64,000 bases of DNA. Source: Pseudomonas sp. S30. Lineage in GTDB: Bacteria; Pseudomonadota; Gammaproteobacteria; Pseudomonadales; Pseudomonadaceae. The stretch covers positions 124,001 to 188,000 of the forward strand of contig NZ_JACVTO010000002.1 in assembly GCF_016518545.1 (NCBI RefSeq), written 5' to 3'. The number at the start of each line of letters is the position of its first letter. The stretch's first letter is position 1. Below are positions 13,368 through 22,469 of this stretch, in pieces. The position numbers were made by a program, and so were the translations under genes. The notes below the pieces were generated by a model. That model was given only the letters and a program-made list of their open reading frames with translations. It was not told the origin of the DNA and did not search any database.

Positions 13368-15101
13368 ATGTCTGATACCAAACGCCCGTTGCGCTCCGCC
13401 CAATGGTTCGGCACTGCCGACAAGAACGGCTTCATGTACCGCAGCTGGATGAAGAACCAAGGCATTCCCGATCACGAATTCCAGGGCAAGCCGATCATCG
13501 GCATCTGCAACACCTGGTCTGAGCTCACCCCGTGCAATGCCCACTTCCGCAAGATCGCCGAACACGTGAAGAAGGGTGTGCTGGAGGCCGGTGGCTTTCC
13601 GGTGGAGTTTCCGGTGTTCTCCAGCGGTGAATCCAACCTGCGACCAACAGCCATGCTCACCCGCAATCTGGCGAGCATGGATGTGGAAGAAGCCATTCGC
13701 GGTAACCCGGTAGACGCCGTGGTCCTGCTGACCGGCTGCGACAAGACCACCCCGGCCCTGCTGATGGGAGCCGCCAGCTGCGATGTGCCGGCCATCGTGG
13801 TCACGGGTGGGCCGATGCTCAACGGCAAGCACAAGGGCAAGGACATCGGTGCCGGAACCATCGTCTGGCAGATGCATGAAGCCTATAAGGCTGGCCAGAT
13901 CGACCTGAACGAATTTCTCTCTGCCGAAGCCGGCATGTCACGTTCGGCAGGTACCTGCAACACCATGGGCACCGCGTCGACCATGGCATGCATGGCCGAG
14001 GCGCTGGGTACCTCGCTGCCGCACAATGCTGCCATCCCCGCCGTGGACGCACGCCGCTACGTGCTCGCTCATCTCTCCGGCATGCGCATCGTCGATATGC
14101 TCCGCGAGGACCTGCGTCTGTCGAAGATCCTCACCCGCGAAGCCTTCGAAAACGCTATCCGGGTAAACGCCGCCATCGGGGGTTCGACCAATGCGGTGAT
14201 TCACCTCAAGGCGATCGCCGGGCGCATCGGTATCGACCTGCAGCTCGAAGACTGGACCCGCGTCGGCCGCGGCACGCCGACCCTTGTCGACCTGCAACCC
14301 TCGGGGCGCTTCCTGATGGAAGAGTTCTACTACGCCGGCGGCCTTCCCGCGGTGATCCGCCGGCTGGGCGAACATGGCCTGCTGCCCAACCCGAGCGCCC
14401 TGACTGCCAATGGCAAGAGCCTGTGGGAGAACTGCCAGGCCGCGCCGCTTTACGACGAAGAGGTCATCCGCTCGCTCGACAGACCGCTGGTGGCCGAGGG
14501 TGGCATCTGCATTCTGCGCGGTAACCTCGCGCCCAAAGGTGCGGTGCTCAAGCCCTCGGCGGCGACTCCGGCGTTGATGCAGCACCGTGGCCGGGCCGTG
14601 GTGTTCGAGAACTTCGAGGACTACAAGGCGCGCATCAACGACCCAGAACTGGATGTGGATGCCAACTCGATCCTGGTGATGAAGTACTGCGGGCCAAAGG
14701 GCTATCCCGGCATGGCCGAGGTGGGCAACATGGGCCTGCCGACCAAGCTGTTGGCTCAGGGCGTCACCGATATGGTGCGTATTTCCGATGCCCGCATGAG
14801 CGGCACCGCCTACGGCACCGTGGTTCTGCACGTGGCCCCGGAAGCCGCCGCCGGAGGCCCGTTGGCGGCAGTGCGCGAAGGCGACTGGATCGAATTGGAC
14901 TGCGAGAAAGGTCGACTGAACCTGGAGGTGTCCGACGAGGAACTGGCAGGCCGCCTGGCCGACCTGCAAGCGCCGCCGCAGCTGATCAGTGGCGGCTATG
15001 CGAAATTGTACCTGGATCACGTGATGCAGGCCGACGAAGGCTGTGACTTCGACTTTCTGGTGGGCTGTCGCGGTTCGGCGGTGCCCAAGCATTCGCATTG
15101 A
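13368..15101 (+). CDS. IlvD/Edd-family dehydratase, probably an aldonate (L-arabonate-type) dehydratase
   Basis: The 577-residue protein belongs to the Fe-S IlvD/Edd dehydratases. Candidate cluster cysteines are in GICNTWSELTPC (about 47 and 56), LTGCDKTTP (about 124) and SAGTCNTMG (about 196). Its length and the N-terminal LRSAQWFGTADKNGFMYRSW are typical of the pentonate/aldonate dehydratase branch rather than the biosynthetic IlvD. The reaction would be removal of water from an aldonic acid to give a 2-keto-3-deoxy acid. It sits between a divergent transporter and a FadR-type regulator, consistent with a catabolic operon. The exact substrate cannot be read from sequence. Confidence 0.88.
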   Translation: MSDTKRPLRSAQWFGTADKNGFMYRSWMKNQGIPDHEFQGKPIIGICNTWSELTPCNAHFRKIAEHVKKGVLEAGGFPVEFPVFSSGESNLRPTAMLTRNLASMDVEEAIRGNPVDAVVLLTGCDKTTPALLMGAASCDVPAIVVTGGPMLNGKHKGKDIGAGTIVWQMHEAYKAGQIDLNEFLSAEAGMSRSAGTCNTMGTASTMACMAEALGTSLPHNAAIPAVDARRYVLAHLSGMRIVDMLREDLRLSKILTREAFENAIRVNAAIGGSTNAVIHLKAIAGRIGIDLQLEDWTRVGRGTPTLVDLQPSGRFLMEEFYYAGGLPAVIRRLGEHGLLPNPSALTANGKSLWENCQAAPLYDEEVIRSLDRPLVAEGGICILRGNLAPKGAVLKPSAATPALMQHRGRAVVFENFEDYKARINDPELDVDANSILVMKYCGPKGYPGMAEVGNMGLPTKLLAQGVTDMVRISDARMSGTAYGTVVLHVAPEAAAGGPLAAVREGDWIELDCEKGRLNLEVSDEELAGRLADLQAPPQLISGGYAKLYLDHVMQADEGCDFDFLVGCRGSAVPKHSH

Positions 15102-15127
15102 GTCACGCAACATCACCTGCTTTCCTG

Positions 15128-15147
15128 GGGCCGCTGTGCGGCCCTTT
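15128..15147 (+). terminator. Weak hairpin after dehydratase gene
   Basis: GGGCCGC/GCGGCCC with a three-base loop is followed by only TTTCG. It may act as a weak terminator before the regulator gene. Confidence 0.45.
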
Positions 15148-15214
15148 CGCGACACAAGGCGATTCCCACACGCTATGATGCGTAGCTCCAGCCGAAGGAT
15201 CGCCCTCGCCACAC

Positions 15215-15952
15215 ATGAACTACCGCCAGCCCACCACGCGCAAGAGCATGCACGCCACCCTGGTCCAGGACCTTGGCCTGCAGATCGTCTCCGGGCAACT
15301 CGCGCCTGGGCAGAAACTGCCCTCCGAGGCCAGCCTGTGCGAAACCTATGCGATCAGCCGGCCGGTGTTTCGTGAAGCCATGCGCGCCCTCACTGCGAAA
15401 GGCTTGGTGGAGGCCCGTCCACGGGTCGGTACCCAGGTGCGACCGCGCCATGATTGGCACATGCTCGACCCCGACGTACTGCACTGGCTGATGCAGGCCA
15501 CGCCACAACAGGAGTTCTTCAACACCCTGTCCAGCGTTCGCCTGATCATCGAACCCGCCGCCGCCGCACTGGCGGCCACCAACGCCACGGCCGAGGACGT
15601 CGACTCGATCGGCGAGGCCTACCGGCGAATGGAGAATGCGCGCAATCACGAAGAGCGTCTGCAGCCAGACCTGGACTTCCATTCCCGCATTGCCGATGCG
15701 ACCCACAACGACCTGCTGGCGCACCTTTGCAACATGCTGTCCATGGCGCTGCGGGAGTCGGTTCGGTTTTCCAACCAGCGCGCGAACTTCGATGAGCTCG
15801 CTCTACCTCGGCACAAGGCGATCTACACCGCGATCCAGAACCGCGATGCCCTCGGGGCCAGGCACGCATCACTCGTCCAGCTCGAAGATGCTCGTGTGGC
15901 CTTGAGCAAAATGCTTGGGAAAGATCCGGCTATTCGAGGTGAGCTCAATTGA
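15215..15952 (+). CDS. FadR-subfamily GntR transcriptional regulator
   Basis: The 245-residue protein has an N-terminal winged helix (about 10-80; LPSEASLCETYAISRPVFREAMRALTAKGLVEARPRVGT) and a C-terminal all-helical FCD ligand domain. Metal-binding candidates in the FCD domain are the aspartate and histidine in LDFHSRIADATHN and the later LPRHKAI. It lies 113 bases after the dehydratase gene on the same strand and probably represses the divergent transporter/dehydratase promoters through the two TNGTNNNACNA sites (inference). The effector is probably the sugar acid or a product of it. Confidence 0.9.
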   Translation: MNYRQPTTRKSMHATLVQDLGLQIVSGQLAPGQKLPSEASLCETYAISRPVFREAMRALTAKGLVEARPRVGTQVRPRHDWHMLDPDVLHWLMQATPQQEFFNTLSSVRLIIEPAAAALAATNATAEDVDSIGEAYRRMENARNHEERLQPDLDFHSRIADATHNDLLAHLCNMLSMALRESVRFSNQRANFDELALPRHKAIYTAIQNRDALGARHASLVQLEDARVALSKMLGKDPAIRGELN

Positions 15953-15999
15953 GTACGCCGGTTTTTGCGCCTTGATCAGAGCTTGAGCGATCGGATAGT

Positions 16000-16023
16000 C
16001 GTTGAGTGTTCGCAAACTCAACG
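16000..16023. other. Inverted repeat downstream of the GntR gene
   Basis: The eight-base arms CGTTGAGT and ACTCAACG surround an eight-base loop. There is no T run, so it is a weak terminator candidate or a protein site. Nothing else was seen in 15953-16135 except the GGGAGA ribosome-binding site of the next gene. Confidence 0.4.
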
Positions 16024-16135
16024 TTAGACAAGACCCACGATCACCCTCCTCTTTCTCCCGCTCGGCGCACTGGACGAAACCGGCCGTGAATCGTAGTGTA
16101 CGGTCACCTGACCGCTCTTCGACTGGGAGACCTGT

Positions 16136-16579
16136 ATGAGTACGACATCGAGCCGGCTGGTGGTCTTGGCCGCAGTGAGCGTCTTGAGTGCCTGTGCGGC
16201 AAACCATTCAGCGCCATTCGCTCCCAGCCCCATGACCGCGATGGAAATGGATCGGCAACTGGTCGCTCAAGGCTCCTTGCCTGCTGCTGTGTTGGAAATC
16301 GATGCCGAGCTGGAAAAGACGCCTCCAGGCAGCGCGAAAGCGCTTGAGCTACAGAAGCAGAAGTTTGCGTTGACTCAGGCGCAGGTGAAGATGCTCGATG
16401 AGCAAATGGACCAGAACAGTGCGGCGACCCAGGAACGCGGACGGGTCATTCGTGAACTCATGGAAAAGGAGCAGGCCGAACGCGCCAGGGCGGCCGCGGC
16501 AGCCTACCAGCAGCCACAGGAAGAGCAGCGCATGTGCTCGGTGAATAACGGGTCCGTCACTTATCTAAGGCCCTGCTGA
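16136..16579 (+). CDS. Putative lipoprotein with coiled coil, unknown function
   Basis: The 147-residue protein begins with a lipoprotein signal sequence ending in the lipobox LSAC (cysteine at residue 20). A helical, Gln/Glu/Ala-rich region (about 35-125) is likely a coiled coil, and a short tail contains two cysteines (MCSVNN and RPC). A GGGAGA ribosome-binding site lies five bases before the ATG. I do not recognise the family. It opens the accessory stretch of exported proteins. Confidence 0.75.
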   Translation: MSTTSSRLVVLAAVSVLSACAANHSAPFAPSPMTAMEMDRQLVAQGSLPAAVLEIDAELEKTPPGSAKALELQKQKFALTQAQVKMLDEQMDQNSAATQERGRVIRELMEKEQAERARAAAAAYQQPQEEQRMCSVNNGSVTYLRPC

Positions 16580-16684
16580 CTGCCCAGAATGGCGACCACT
16601 ACCACGGTGGCGTATGCCTGTGCACCGGCACCGAGCGGGAGGTGGTGGCGCTCCGGCATTTTCCTGGAGATGTAGGTTTCTGCC

Positions 16685-17293
16685 TCACTCGCCGGTGTTG
16701 TAGTAGTTGTCTACACGTACGGTGGTGGCGACACCCTTGAAGGCGGGCATCGGCTCGATGGTCGATATCTCTGCAATGTAATGTCCGTTGCGCCTGGCGT
16801 GAAAACCGCAGACCGAAAGGTTCGATTCTTCATCGATCGCCGCGTAGAGATGGAGACGACATACCGTGGGATCCGCGCGAGGGCTGGGCTTGCCAGAGTT
16901 GCGAGCGATGATCGTATCGGTGTCTTCGGTTTCGATTGGCACCTGCACTCCCCCTTCGTCGTATACGACACGCACACGCAAAAGCCGAACGTGCAGCCGC
17001 ACGTCGTCGACTGCCGGGAAGTCCCCTGCGTGGGGTACGTCCACGCCGATCATCAGATACCGCCTGGCATCCACCACGCGATCAGTGACCTCGAACGGTA
17101 TGGCGATACTGCTGCCTGCGGCATCGAGCGCGAACGGGGCTGATACGGGGAGCTGTGGCGCTGCGGACGTATCGCCAGGGGTGGCTTGCCCGCTGCTCGA
17201 TGCGAGCATGAGGCAAATTGCGAGCAACAAGCTGTTGCCGTGGTTACCCCACGCCCGCCGGAGCGAATCAACAGGGTCTAGTTGGGGCCCCAT
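16685..17293 (-). CDS. Exported protein, DUF5625-like (tentative), unknown function
   Basis: The 202-residue protein has a long basic N-region followed by a hydrophobic segment SLLLAICLMLASSSGQA, a probable signal peptide. The mature part is predicted beta-rich, with IPFEVTDRVVDARRYLMIGV and the end GHYIAEISTIEPMPAFKGVA, which resembles DUF5625 periplasmic proteins from memory. The start at 17293 is chosen because AGGAG lies six bases upstream; a longer frame to 17374 has no such site. The gap 17294-17590 shows no gene. Confidence 0.65.
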   Translation of the reverse strand: MGPQLDPVDSLRRAWGNHGNSLLLAICLMLASSSGQATPGDTSAAPQLPVSAPFALDAAGSSIAIPFEVTDRVVDARRYLMIGVDVPHAGDFPAVDDVRLHVRLLRVRVVYDEGGVQVPIETEDTDTIIARNSGKPSPRADPTVCRLHLYAAIDEESNLSVCGFHARRNGHYIAEISTIEPMPAFKGVATTVRVDNYYNTGE

Positions 17294-17590
17294 ACCCTGC
17301 TCCTGGGTGAGTCGGGCTGGCGTTGCGAGCCAGCGTCTGGAGTGATGCTTTGGCCAACCATCACCGACCCGCAAGCAAGGTACAGGTCCAGAGCAGCCCT
17401 GCGCGACGAAGAGCGCGCATGGATAGGCTCACGTGACATGGACTGCACACCCGACCCAAAAGGCGGTACCGCAGCAATGCTCGCGCCAACCAGTGCCGGT
17501 TGAACAAGACAGCGCAGCGGGCAGTGGAGCTTGGAAAGCGTTTGCCCAGATAACACGAACATACTCGACGTTCTGTCGGGGCGCATTGAC

Positions 17591-18181
17591 TCACTGAGAC
17601 GTCTTGCGCGCATCCAGTGTGATGGAGAAGGTAGCATTAGCTTCGTCCTCATACTGATCACGATTCGGCTCGCCCACATCGACACGATCCATGTGCCTCG
17701 TAGCGTAGGAGCGATTGGAGTAGTAACGCGTTACCGGATGGTTCTGGAATATATCGTCGTGAAACAGGGGCGCACTGAAATTCACGTTTTCGATCCACAG
17801 ATTCGCGCTCACTGCCACGATTGACCACTGGCACACGCCCCTGTCGAAATAATCCTGGTCCTGAATCCGGTCAGTGAAGAACTCGAATGTATAACGGTTA
17901 TTCCCAGAGCGCAGCAGGGTGAGCGGTACACGCTTTTCCGGCGGGACGGTTGCGCCCGTCAACGGCGTCAGGGCGATGCAGTCTTCGTTCTTCACCCGGT
18001 AATCTGCTATCGCTTCGATCCGGTCGAACGGCCCGGGCGAGCCGTCCACCTTTACGCTGACCTCATATTTCATTCGTGGATGAGGGTTGATCGTGACGTC
18101 CGGTCGAGTCGCGGGTTCGCCATGAGCGAACGTATGAGTCGCCAGGAGAGCGATGGGTAACATGCACGGTATGTGTTTCAT
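17591..18181 (-). CDS. Exported protein of unknown function
   Basis: The 196-residue protein has a signal peptide (MKHIPCMLPIALLATHTFAHG). The mature domain, about 170 residues, has KYEVSVKVDGSPGPFDRIEA, GATVPPEKRVPLTLLR and FDRGVCQWSIVAVSANLWIE, suggesting an all-beta periplasmic fold with two cysteines (in EDCIAL and GVCQW). I know no function for it. It is one of a run of minus-strand exported proteins with their own starts. Confidence 0.65.
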   Translation of the reverse strand: MKHIPCMLPIALLATHTFAHGEPATRPDVTINPHPRMKYEVSVKVDGSPGPFDRIEAIADYRVKNEDCIALTPLTGATVPPEKRVPLTLLRSGNNRYTFEFFTDRIQDQDYFDRGVCQWSIVAVSANLWIENVNFSAPLFHDDIFQNHPVTRYYSNRSYATRHMDRVDVGEPNRDQYEDEANATFSITLDARKTSQ

Positions 18182-18256
18182 GGCAGGCTCGTATTCTGAT
18201 CAGGTCAGCGGCGAATGGGTTGTCGGGATGGGCACACCGCTGAGCGCCCGACAGTA

Positions 18257-18892
18257 TCAAGGCAGCGTCACTGCGGGTAAGCGCTCCGGATCGAAATCGC
18301 TGAAAGAGATCTCGCCCAGGTCCTTGGCAGTGAGCTCGATCTGCTTCTGGTCCGTTGACTCCATGTCACCCACTTTGCGTACCACTCTGGAGAGCACCCA
18401 TTTCAGCTTGTCGGGGACATAACTGAAGCTGAATTCATCCGTCCATCGCTCACGGCTGCCACCGGCTAAAACGATGGTGATACGCCCTTTTTCAATTCGC
18501 GAATAGGCATAGGGATCACCCGCAGCCCCTGCGCAGGTAGAGCAAGGCACCAGGTTCGAGTTGATAGCTGCTTTTCGCAAATCACCTGCGCTGTCACGCA
18601 CGAGAAGCAAGACGCTGCGCTTCAGGTGTTCGCTGGCCTCGGATCTCTCGTCCAGCGGCGGATCGAGAATCAGAAGAACATCGGAGTGGCCGGCGCCCGT
18701 CAGGTCTCCCTTGACCGACTCGAGCACCCTGAAACCACCCGTCGCAAATCTACCGAGATCATCAGGATCTTTGTTTTCAGTGACGACTCCAGAGACAGGA
18801 CGCGCATATGGATTGGTGCCTTGAGCCCCGGCGGTAGTCATGACACCCGCACAGGCGGCCAGCAAAACGGCGAGTCGCAGGCACCCTCTCAT
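18257..18892 (-). CDS. Exported protein with FG-GAP-like start, unknown function
   Basis: The 211-residue protein starts at 18892, with GGAGGAA upstream. It has a signal peptide MRGCLRLAVLLAACAGVMTTAGA. The segment GDLTGAGHSDVLLILDPP is reminiscent of a single FG-GAP/VCBS-type repeat, and a CSTC pair lies near the middle (NLVPCSTCAGAAG). The C-terminal half has alternating strands. It precedes the two exported-protein genes further along the minus strand. Function unknown. Confidence 0.65.
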   Translation of the reverse strand: MRGCLRLAVLLAACAGVMTTAGAQGTNPYARPVSGVVTENKDPDDLGRFATGGFRVLESVKGDLTGAGHSDVLLILDPPLDERSEASEHLKRSVLLLVRDSAGDLRKAAINSNLVPCSTCAGAAGDPYAYSRIEKGRITIVLAGGSRERWTDEFSFSYVPDKLKWVLSRVVRKVGDMESTDQKQIELTAKDLGEISFSDFDPERLPAVTLP

Positions 18893-19044
18893 GAATGATG
18901 TTCCTCCGCGGCTCGAGCTACCGCTTGATGTCAAAGGCGCTAAAAGGCGAATGAAGTCCAAGACTCAAAGTTATTGACGGTTTCGACAGGGGCAAAAGAA
19001 AATCGTCGAACGCCTTGCCCGCCACCTGCCAGAGTATCGATATC

Positions 19045-19464
19045 ATGAGTTCGGTCCGTTACGGCGTGGTCAGTTATCTTCTTTACACCCTGGCCTGTTC
19101 GCACGCTCAAGCCAGCGCTCATCTGTGGCCGGTGGAGTTGCTGCCAACCCACTACGAAAGCTTCACCCAATGCCTGGCAGTACTTCAGCAACAGGACCAG
19201 GATGACCACCAGGGCCTTGCAACGCTCGAAGTGCTGGACAGTGGCGCAACCGTAAAAAAGACACTACAAGGTCCCGGTCTAACGCATTCAGGCAAGGACA
19301 CTGCCAGCTATCAGGCCACGGTCGGGTGGAAGACCCGACTACGAGTCGATGATCACATGCAAGCCAATTACACATCGGAAACCCGGGACATGCGCTGTGA
19401 CGGCCCCACTCTCCACAGCAGCCCTTCAGGTGAAGCATTTCCCGCCATGCCCGAGTCCGAATGA
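19045..19464 (+). CDS. Small exported protein of unknown function
   Basis: The 139-residue product starts MSSVRYGVVSYLLYTLACSHAQA, a plausible signal peptide, and continues with LWPVELLPTHYESFTQCLAVLQQQ. It is the only plus-strand gene in the 16.6-23.3 kb stretch. The ribosome-binding site is weak and a TTG at 19015 could also start it. It is divergent from the gene at 18257-18892 and ends 13 bases before the stop of the next minus-strand gene. Function unknown. Confidence 0.5.
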   Translation: MSSVRYGVVSYLLYTLACSHAQASAHLWPVELLPTHYESFTQCLAVLQQQDQDDHQGLATLEVLDSGATVKKTLQGPGLTHSGKDTASYQATVGWKTRLRVDDHMQANYTSETRDMRCDGPTLHSSPSGEAFPAMPESE

Positions 19465-19477
19465 ACCGCGCTATCCG

Positions 19478-20353
19478 TCATGGTGCAATCAGCGCATCGC
19501 CCGGAAACTTCGGATCGGTCAGGCAACTGCGTAGCCACTTCTGGGACGCTTCCTCCGGCATCTCCGGATCCGATGCAGACAACGCGACAGCGCCGAGTCG
19601 GTCGTAGAGGTGCACCGTGTCCGCCGGAAAGTGGCTTGCGCTGTCATGCCAGCCTGATGCTTCTGCATTGTTCTCGTCTTCCGGGGAGCATCTGCTCTCG
19701 CCAGCCTTGCAGGTCGCCTGCAGTGTCGGCTTGGCGTCAATCACATTGGCCACTGCCAGAATTTCGCTGACGCTACCACTGGCCCAGTCTATCGATACGC
19801 TACAGATCCTGTCGTCGTGCTGATAAAAATGCGTGCCGAAGCATCCATAGGCGTATTTGCCTGACTGGGGCAGAAAATCACATGAGACCGACGTACCCGC
19901 GAAGGGGCCACCGGAAAACTGGCTGGCGAAGGCACGTTGATCCAGAACGGCCTGAATCATACGTGGATATCGAGCGTCGCCAGGCAAACGTTCGCCAAGT
20001 TGTCGCGTACGCTGCTGCATGACACTCAGCAAGATTTCGCGCTGGTCATCCTTGGTGTAGGACTCCCCTGTCTGTTGATCGGTGAGTGTGTCGAGGTCAC
20101 CGAATGCGTCGTCTCGGGCCTTGATCCAACGACGCTGACTACTGACAAGCAGGGCACGAACGGCGGGGTCGGGCGCACTTTTCAGCAGCGCGGAATACGC
20201 TTTGCCCATTGCCGCATCGGCACTGACAAGGCGTTGGTCAGAACAGACAAGGTGATCGAGGCTGGTCGCTGCTTTTTTACAGTCCATCGAGTAAGCCGAG
20301 GCTGGCAGCACACCCAAGCCCATGACGATGCCCACGGCAACCAGGTGCTTCAC
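19478..20353 (-). CDS. Exported protein with LprI-like (DUF1311) domain
   Basis: The 291-residue protein starts at a GTG at 20353, giving the signal peptide MKHLVAVGIVMGLGVLPASA; longer frames up to 20452 only add charged residues before it. Residues about 23-95 match the LprI/DUF1311 pattern: two cysteines (MDCKKAATSLDHLVCSDQRL), a D..M..Y segment, and SQRRWIKARD. LprI-type proteins are linked to lysozyme inhibition in mycobacteria and are widespread in proteobacteria. The C-terminal 170 residues, with about seven cysteines, are not recognised. Confidence 0.7.
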   Translation of the reverse strand: MKHLVAVGIVMGLGVLPASAYSMDCKKAATSLDHLVCSDQRLVSADAAMGKAYSALLKSAPDPAVRALLVSSQRRWIKARDDAFGDLDTLTDQQTGESYTKDDQREILLSVMQQRTRQLGERLPGDARYPRMIQAVLDQRAFASQFSGGPFAGTSVSCDFLPQSGKYAYGCFGTHFYQHDDRICSVSIDWASGSVSEILAVANVIDAKPTLQATCKAGESRCSPEDENNAEASGWHDSASHFPADTVHLYDRLGAVALSASDPEMPEEASQKWLRSCLTDPKFPGDALIAP

Positions 20354-20540
20354 ATACCCTGCTCTTTTCTGCCCGTGATCACGGCCGCCGTAGGGCTGGC
20401 CGTTTCTCAAGGTTGTAACGTCATGCATGGCGTGCTCTCCACTCTCGTTCACTACATCTGGCTGGAGTCGGCGAATGTCGAATTACTTGCGCTGCGCTTT
20501 TTCTGGTGCACTACCGAACACCTGTCGCGAGGATGGCACC

Positions 20541-21212
20541 TCAGGCCCCGGTGTCTTCAGGCTTGAGCCCCATCGAATATTCCTCGATATCGTTACCGTC
20601 CACCCAACCGGATGCGCAATCACCCGTGTAGTGACCATCCGGTTCGAGGGTGCAGAGGATGCCGGTGGTCGGGCGCTTCCATTCAATCGTCGAGTCGGCG
20701 TCCTTGCACAGTTCGTTATCCTTGCAGAGCTTCACGGTGCGGGTTGGAATCGCCATGACCAAGGCACGAACCAGAACCCCACCCTTGCGTTGGGCCGCAC
20801 GCAGACACAGCAACTGGTTTACCCCGAGGTGTGCGACGGGTTTGCCTGCGGAGGGTTTGAAGTTGTCCTCGAGCGTGACGCCCTGATCCGCAGTCACGGC
20901 GCCGAATACCATGTTCGAGGTGCAGTCGTCGCCCGCATCGATCTGCGTGCCATCGAGGGTGCAGAGGGTGTTGCCCTGCGGATCGAGCGTGCAGGTCGCG
21001 GCAGAGCCTGGTGATGACGCCTGCAACATCGCCTGCACGGCGTGCGTATCGCCTGGTGCGGCGCAGGCCACCGTGGCGGTCAGGAGTACGGCCAGGCTCA
21101 GCGCCTGTGCACACGCGTCACTGCCCCGCTGCCTGCTCAGAAAACGCCTGGCGTGGTCTTTGGCGCAGCCGACGATGACGCTGGGGCTGATGCTGATGAA
21201 CGTGGTTTTCAC
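20541..21212 (-). CDS. Cysteine-rich exported protein, unknown function
   Basis: The 223-residue frame starts with GTG at 21212, which has AGGAG six bases upstream; longer frames exist to 21320. A hydrophobic stretch (LSLAVLLTATVACA) after a long basic region is the probable export signal. The mature part has about ten cysteines, in CTLDPQGNTLCTLDG, DDCTSN, LLCLRAA, CKDNELCKD and CTLEPDGHYTGDC, suggesting several disulfides in the periplasm. No family recognised. Confidence 0.6.
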   Translation of the reverse strand: MKTTFISISPSVIVGCAKDHARRFLSRQRGSDACAQALSLAVLLTATVACAAPGDTHAVQAMLQASSPGSAATCTLDPQGNTLCTLDGTQIDAGDDCTSNMVFGAVTADQGVTLEDNFKPSAGKPVAHLGVNQLLCLRAAQRKGGVLVRALVMAIPTRTVKLCKDNELCKDADSTIEWKRPTTGILCTLEPDGHYTGDCASGWVDGNDIEEYSMGLKPEDTGA

Positions 21213-21285
21213 GGAGCGCTCCTGAGCGACCTTTTGCCTGCTGGAATACATCTGAAGGGTTAAATCGAGCGGTGTCACCGACATG

Positions 21286-21648
21286 TCATTCTCCGTCAGA
21301 TGGCAACCCATGAGGCGCACCTATCTTCACCCGCTCTGCTTTTACCCAACCGGTGTAGTCCTCGCCGTTCTTGGCGACGAAGTTGACCTCCAACCAGGAC
21401 TCGTCTTGCAGAATCGAATACACGATGAGGGAATCACCGGGGACCACGAAAATTTTCTGGTTAGCGCAGGCTTCATCTGGTGCTGTGTAAAAGTGCACCC
21501 GTCCCGTACCGATCACCTCGCCTCCCCGGACGGGATGAAACTCAGGCACTGTGCTCGAGATTTTTTCTGCCAGCGCAGAACAGTTGACCGCAGCGTGGCC
21601 TAGGCTGCTGAACACACACAGGCAAAACAGGCTAGAACGCAGATGCAT
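21286..21648 (-). CDS. Exported SH3-like domain protein
   Basis: The 120-residue protein has a signal peptide (MHLRSSLFCLCVFSSLGHAA). The rest looks like a bacterial SH3-type barrel: GRVHFYTAPDEACANQKIF, DSLIVYSILQDESWLEVNF and GWVKAERVKI. Such domains often bind peptidoglycan or partner proteins. It lies close to the gene at 21715 on the same strand. Function unknown. Confidence 0.65.
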   Translation of the reverse strand: MHLRSSLFCLCVFSSLGHAAVNCSALAEKISSTVPEFHPVRGGEVIGTGRVHFYTAPDEACANQKIFVVPGDSLIVYSILQDESWLEVNFVAKNGEDYTGWVKAERVKIGAPHGLPSDGE

Positions 21649-21714
21649 GGGCTCGGATTCCGTATCGAGGGTATTGGACGACCGAAGTCGATCATCTACG
21701 AGGAGACTGTGCGA

Positions 21715-22257
21715 TCAGGGCACCTGTAGTCCGTTTTTCTCGATCGCTGGATCACTCTTCCACTTGAGCGTCGCGTCGATGAGTGCATCATCTTCCGTGT
21801 CGGTGAACTTGCCCGCCTGGCAGGTGAGGTGCTTCAGCGGTTTCGTCTGGCCTTCCTGGGCGACCGTCAAGCCACCCTCGTGAAAGTTGTTGGCCCCTGA
21901 CATCGAGTAGAGGGTGTATTTCAAACCCCCACGGGTGAACGCGTAAGCATATCCGCCGCTGCCACCGCCGAGCATGAGGTGAGTACGCGTGAAGGTGGCT
22001 TGTTCATCGCTGGCCGGATATGTCAGTTCAGGCGGGGGCCCCACCCGTCCATAGCCGTAGTAGAAATGGCCCGCGCCATGGGCGACATCACCCGACGCAC
22101 AGAGGGATACCGTTTTGGCTGTTCCATTGAGAGGACAGGAGAAAATGGGCTGATCGCCCATGGCGCACAGGGTCGGGGCCTGCGAGGCGATATCGGCGTG
22201 GGCCGCCAATGGCGCCAGGAGAGTGAACAGCAACAGATCTCGAGAGCACGGTTTCAT
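21715..22257 (-). CDS. Exported protein of unknown function
   Basis: The 180-residue protein has a signal peptide (MKPCSRDLLLFTLLAPLAAHA). It then has LCAMGDQPIFSCPLNG and KTVSLCASGD, a cysteine pattern I associate with a widespread family of uncharacterised periplasmic proteins. It also has a Gly-rich segment MLGGGSGGYAYAF and a late cysteine in LTCQAGKF. It may be co-transcribed with the SH3-like gene. No function can be assigned. Confidence 0.65.
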   Translation of the reverse strand: MKPCSRDLLLFTLLAPLAAHADIASQAPTLCAMGDQPIFSCPLNGTAKTVSLCASGDVAHGAGHFYYGYGRVGPPPELTYPASDEQATFTRTHLMLGGGSGGYAYAFTRGGLKYTLYSMSGANNFHEGGLTVAQEGQTKPLKHLTCQAGKFTDTEDDALIDATLKWKSDPAIEKNGLQVP

Positions 22258-22469
22258 GGATCAATCCGAGGGGGCGATTTCAGAAATGCGATAAGCGCAG
22301 ACTGTGGGTTTGTTTCAGTCACTCGATGTTCGGTTTCCCGCAATACGCGAGTGTAATACCGGTATTGATCTGATGGCTTGAAAAAGCCACGGGTTTCACT
22401 TTTCGCCGACCCAAGCCAAGGCTATGGCAGTCCTGGCGAGTTCATCTGGATAGCGTGTTACAGCGTCCG

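Noticed and set aside
16565..16680. A short open stretch (reading NGDHYHGGVCLCTGTEREVV) after the lipoprotein gene
   Set aside because: It looks protein-like but lacks a start and is only about 35 codons; possibly a gene remnant, but I cannot identify it.
22374..22389. Hairpin TGGCTT/AAGCCA in the 22258-22469 gap
   Set aside because: Short stem with no proper T run in either direction; too weak to call a terminator.
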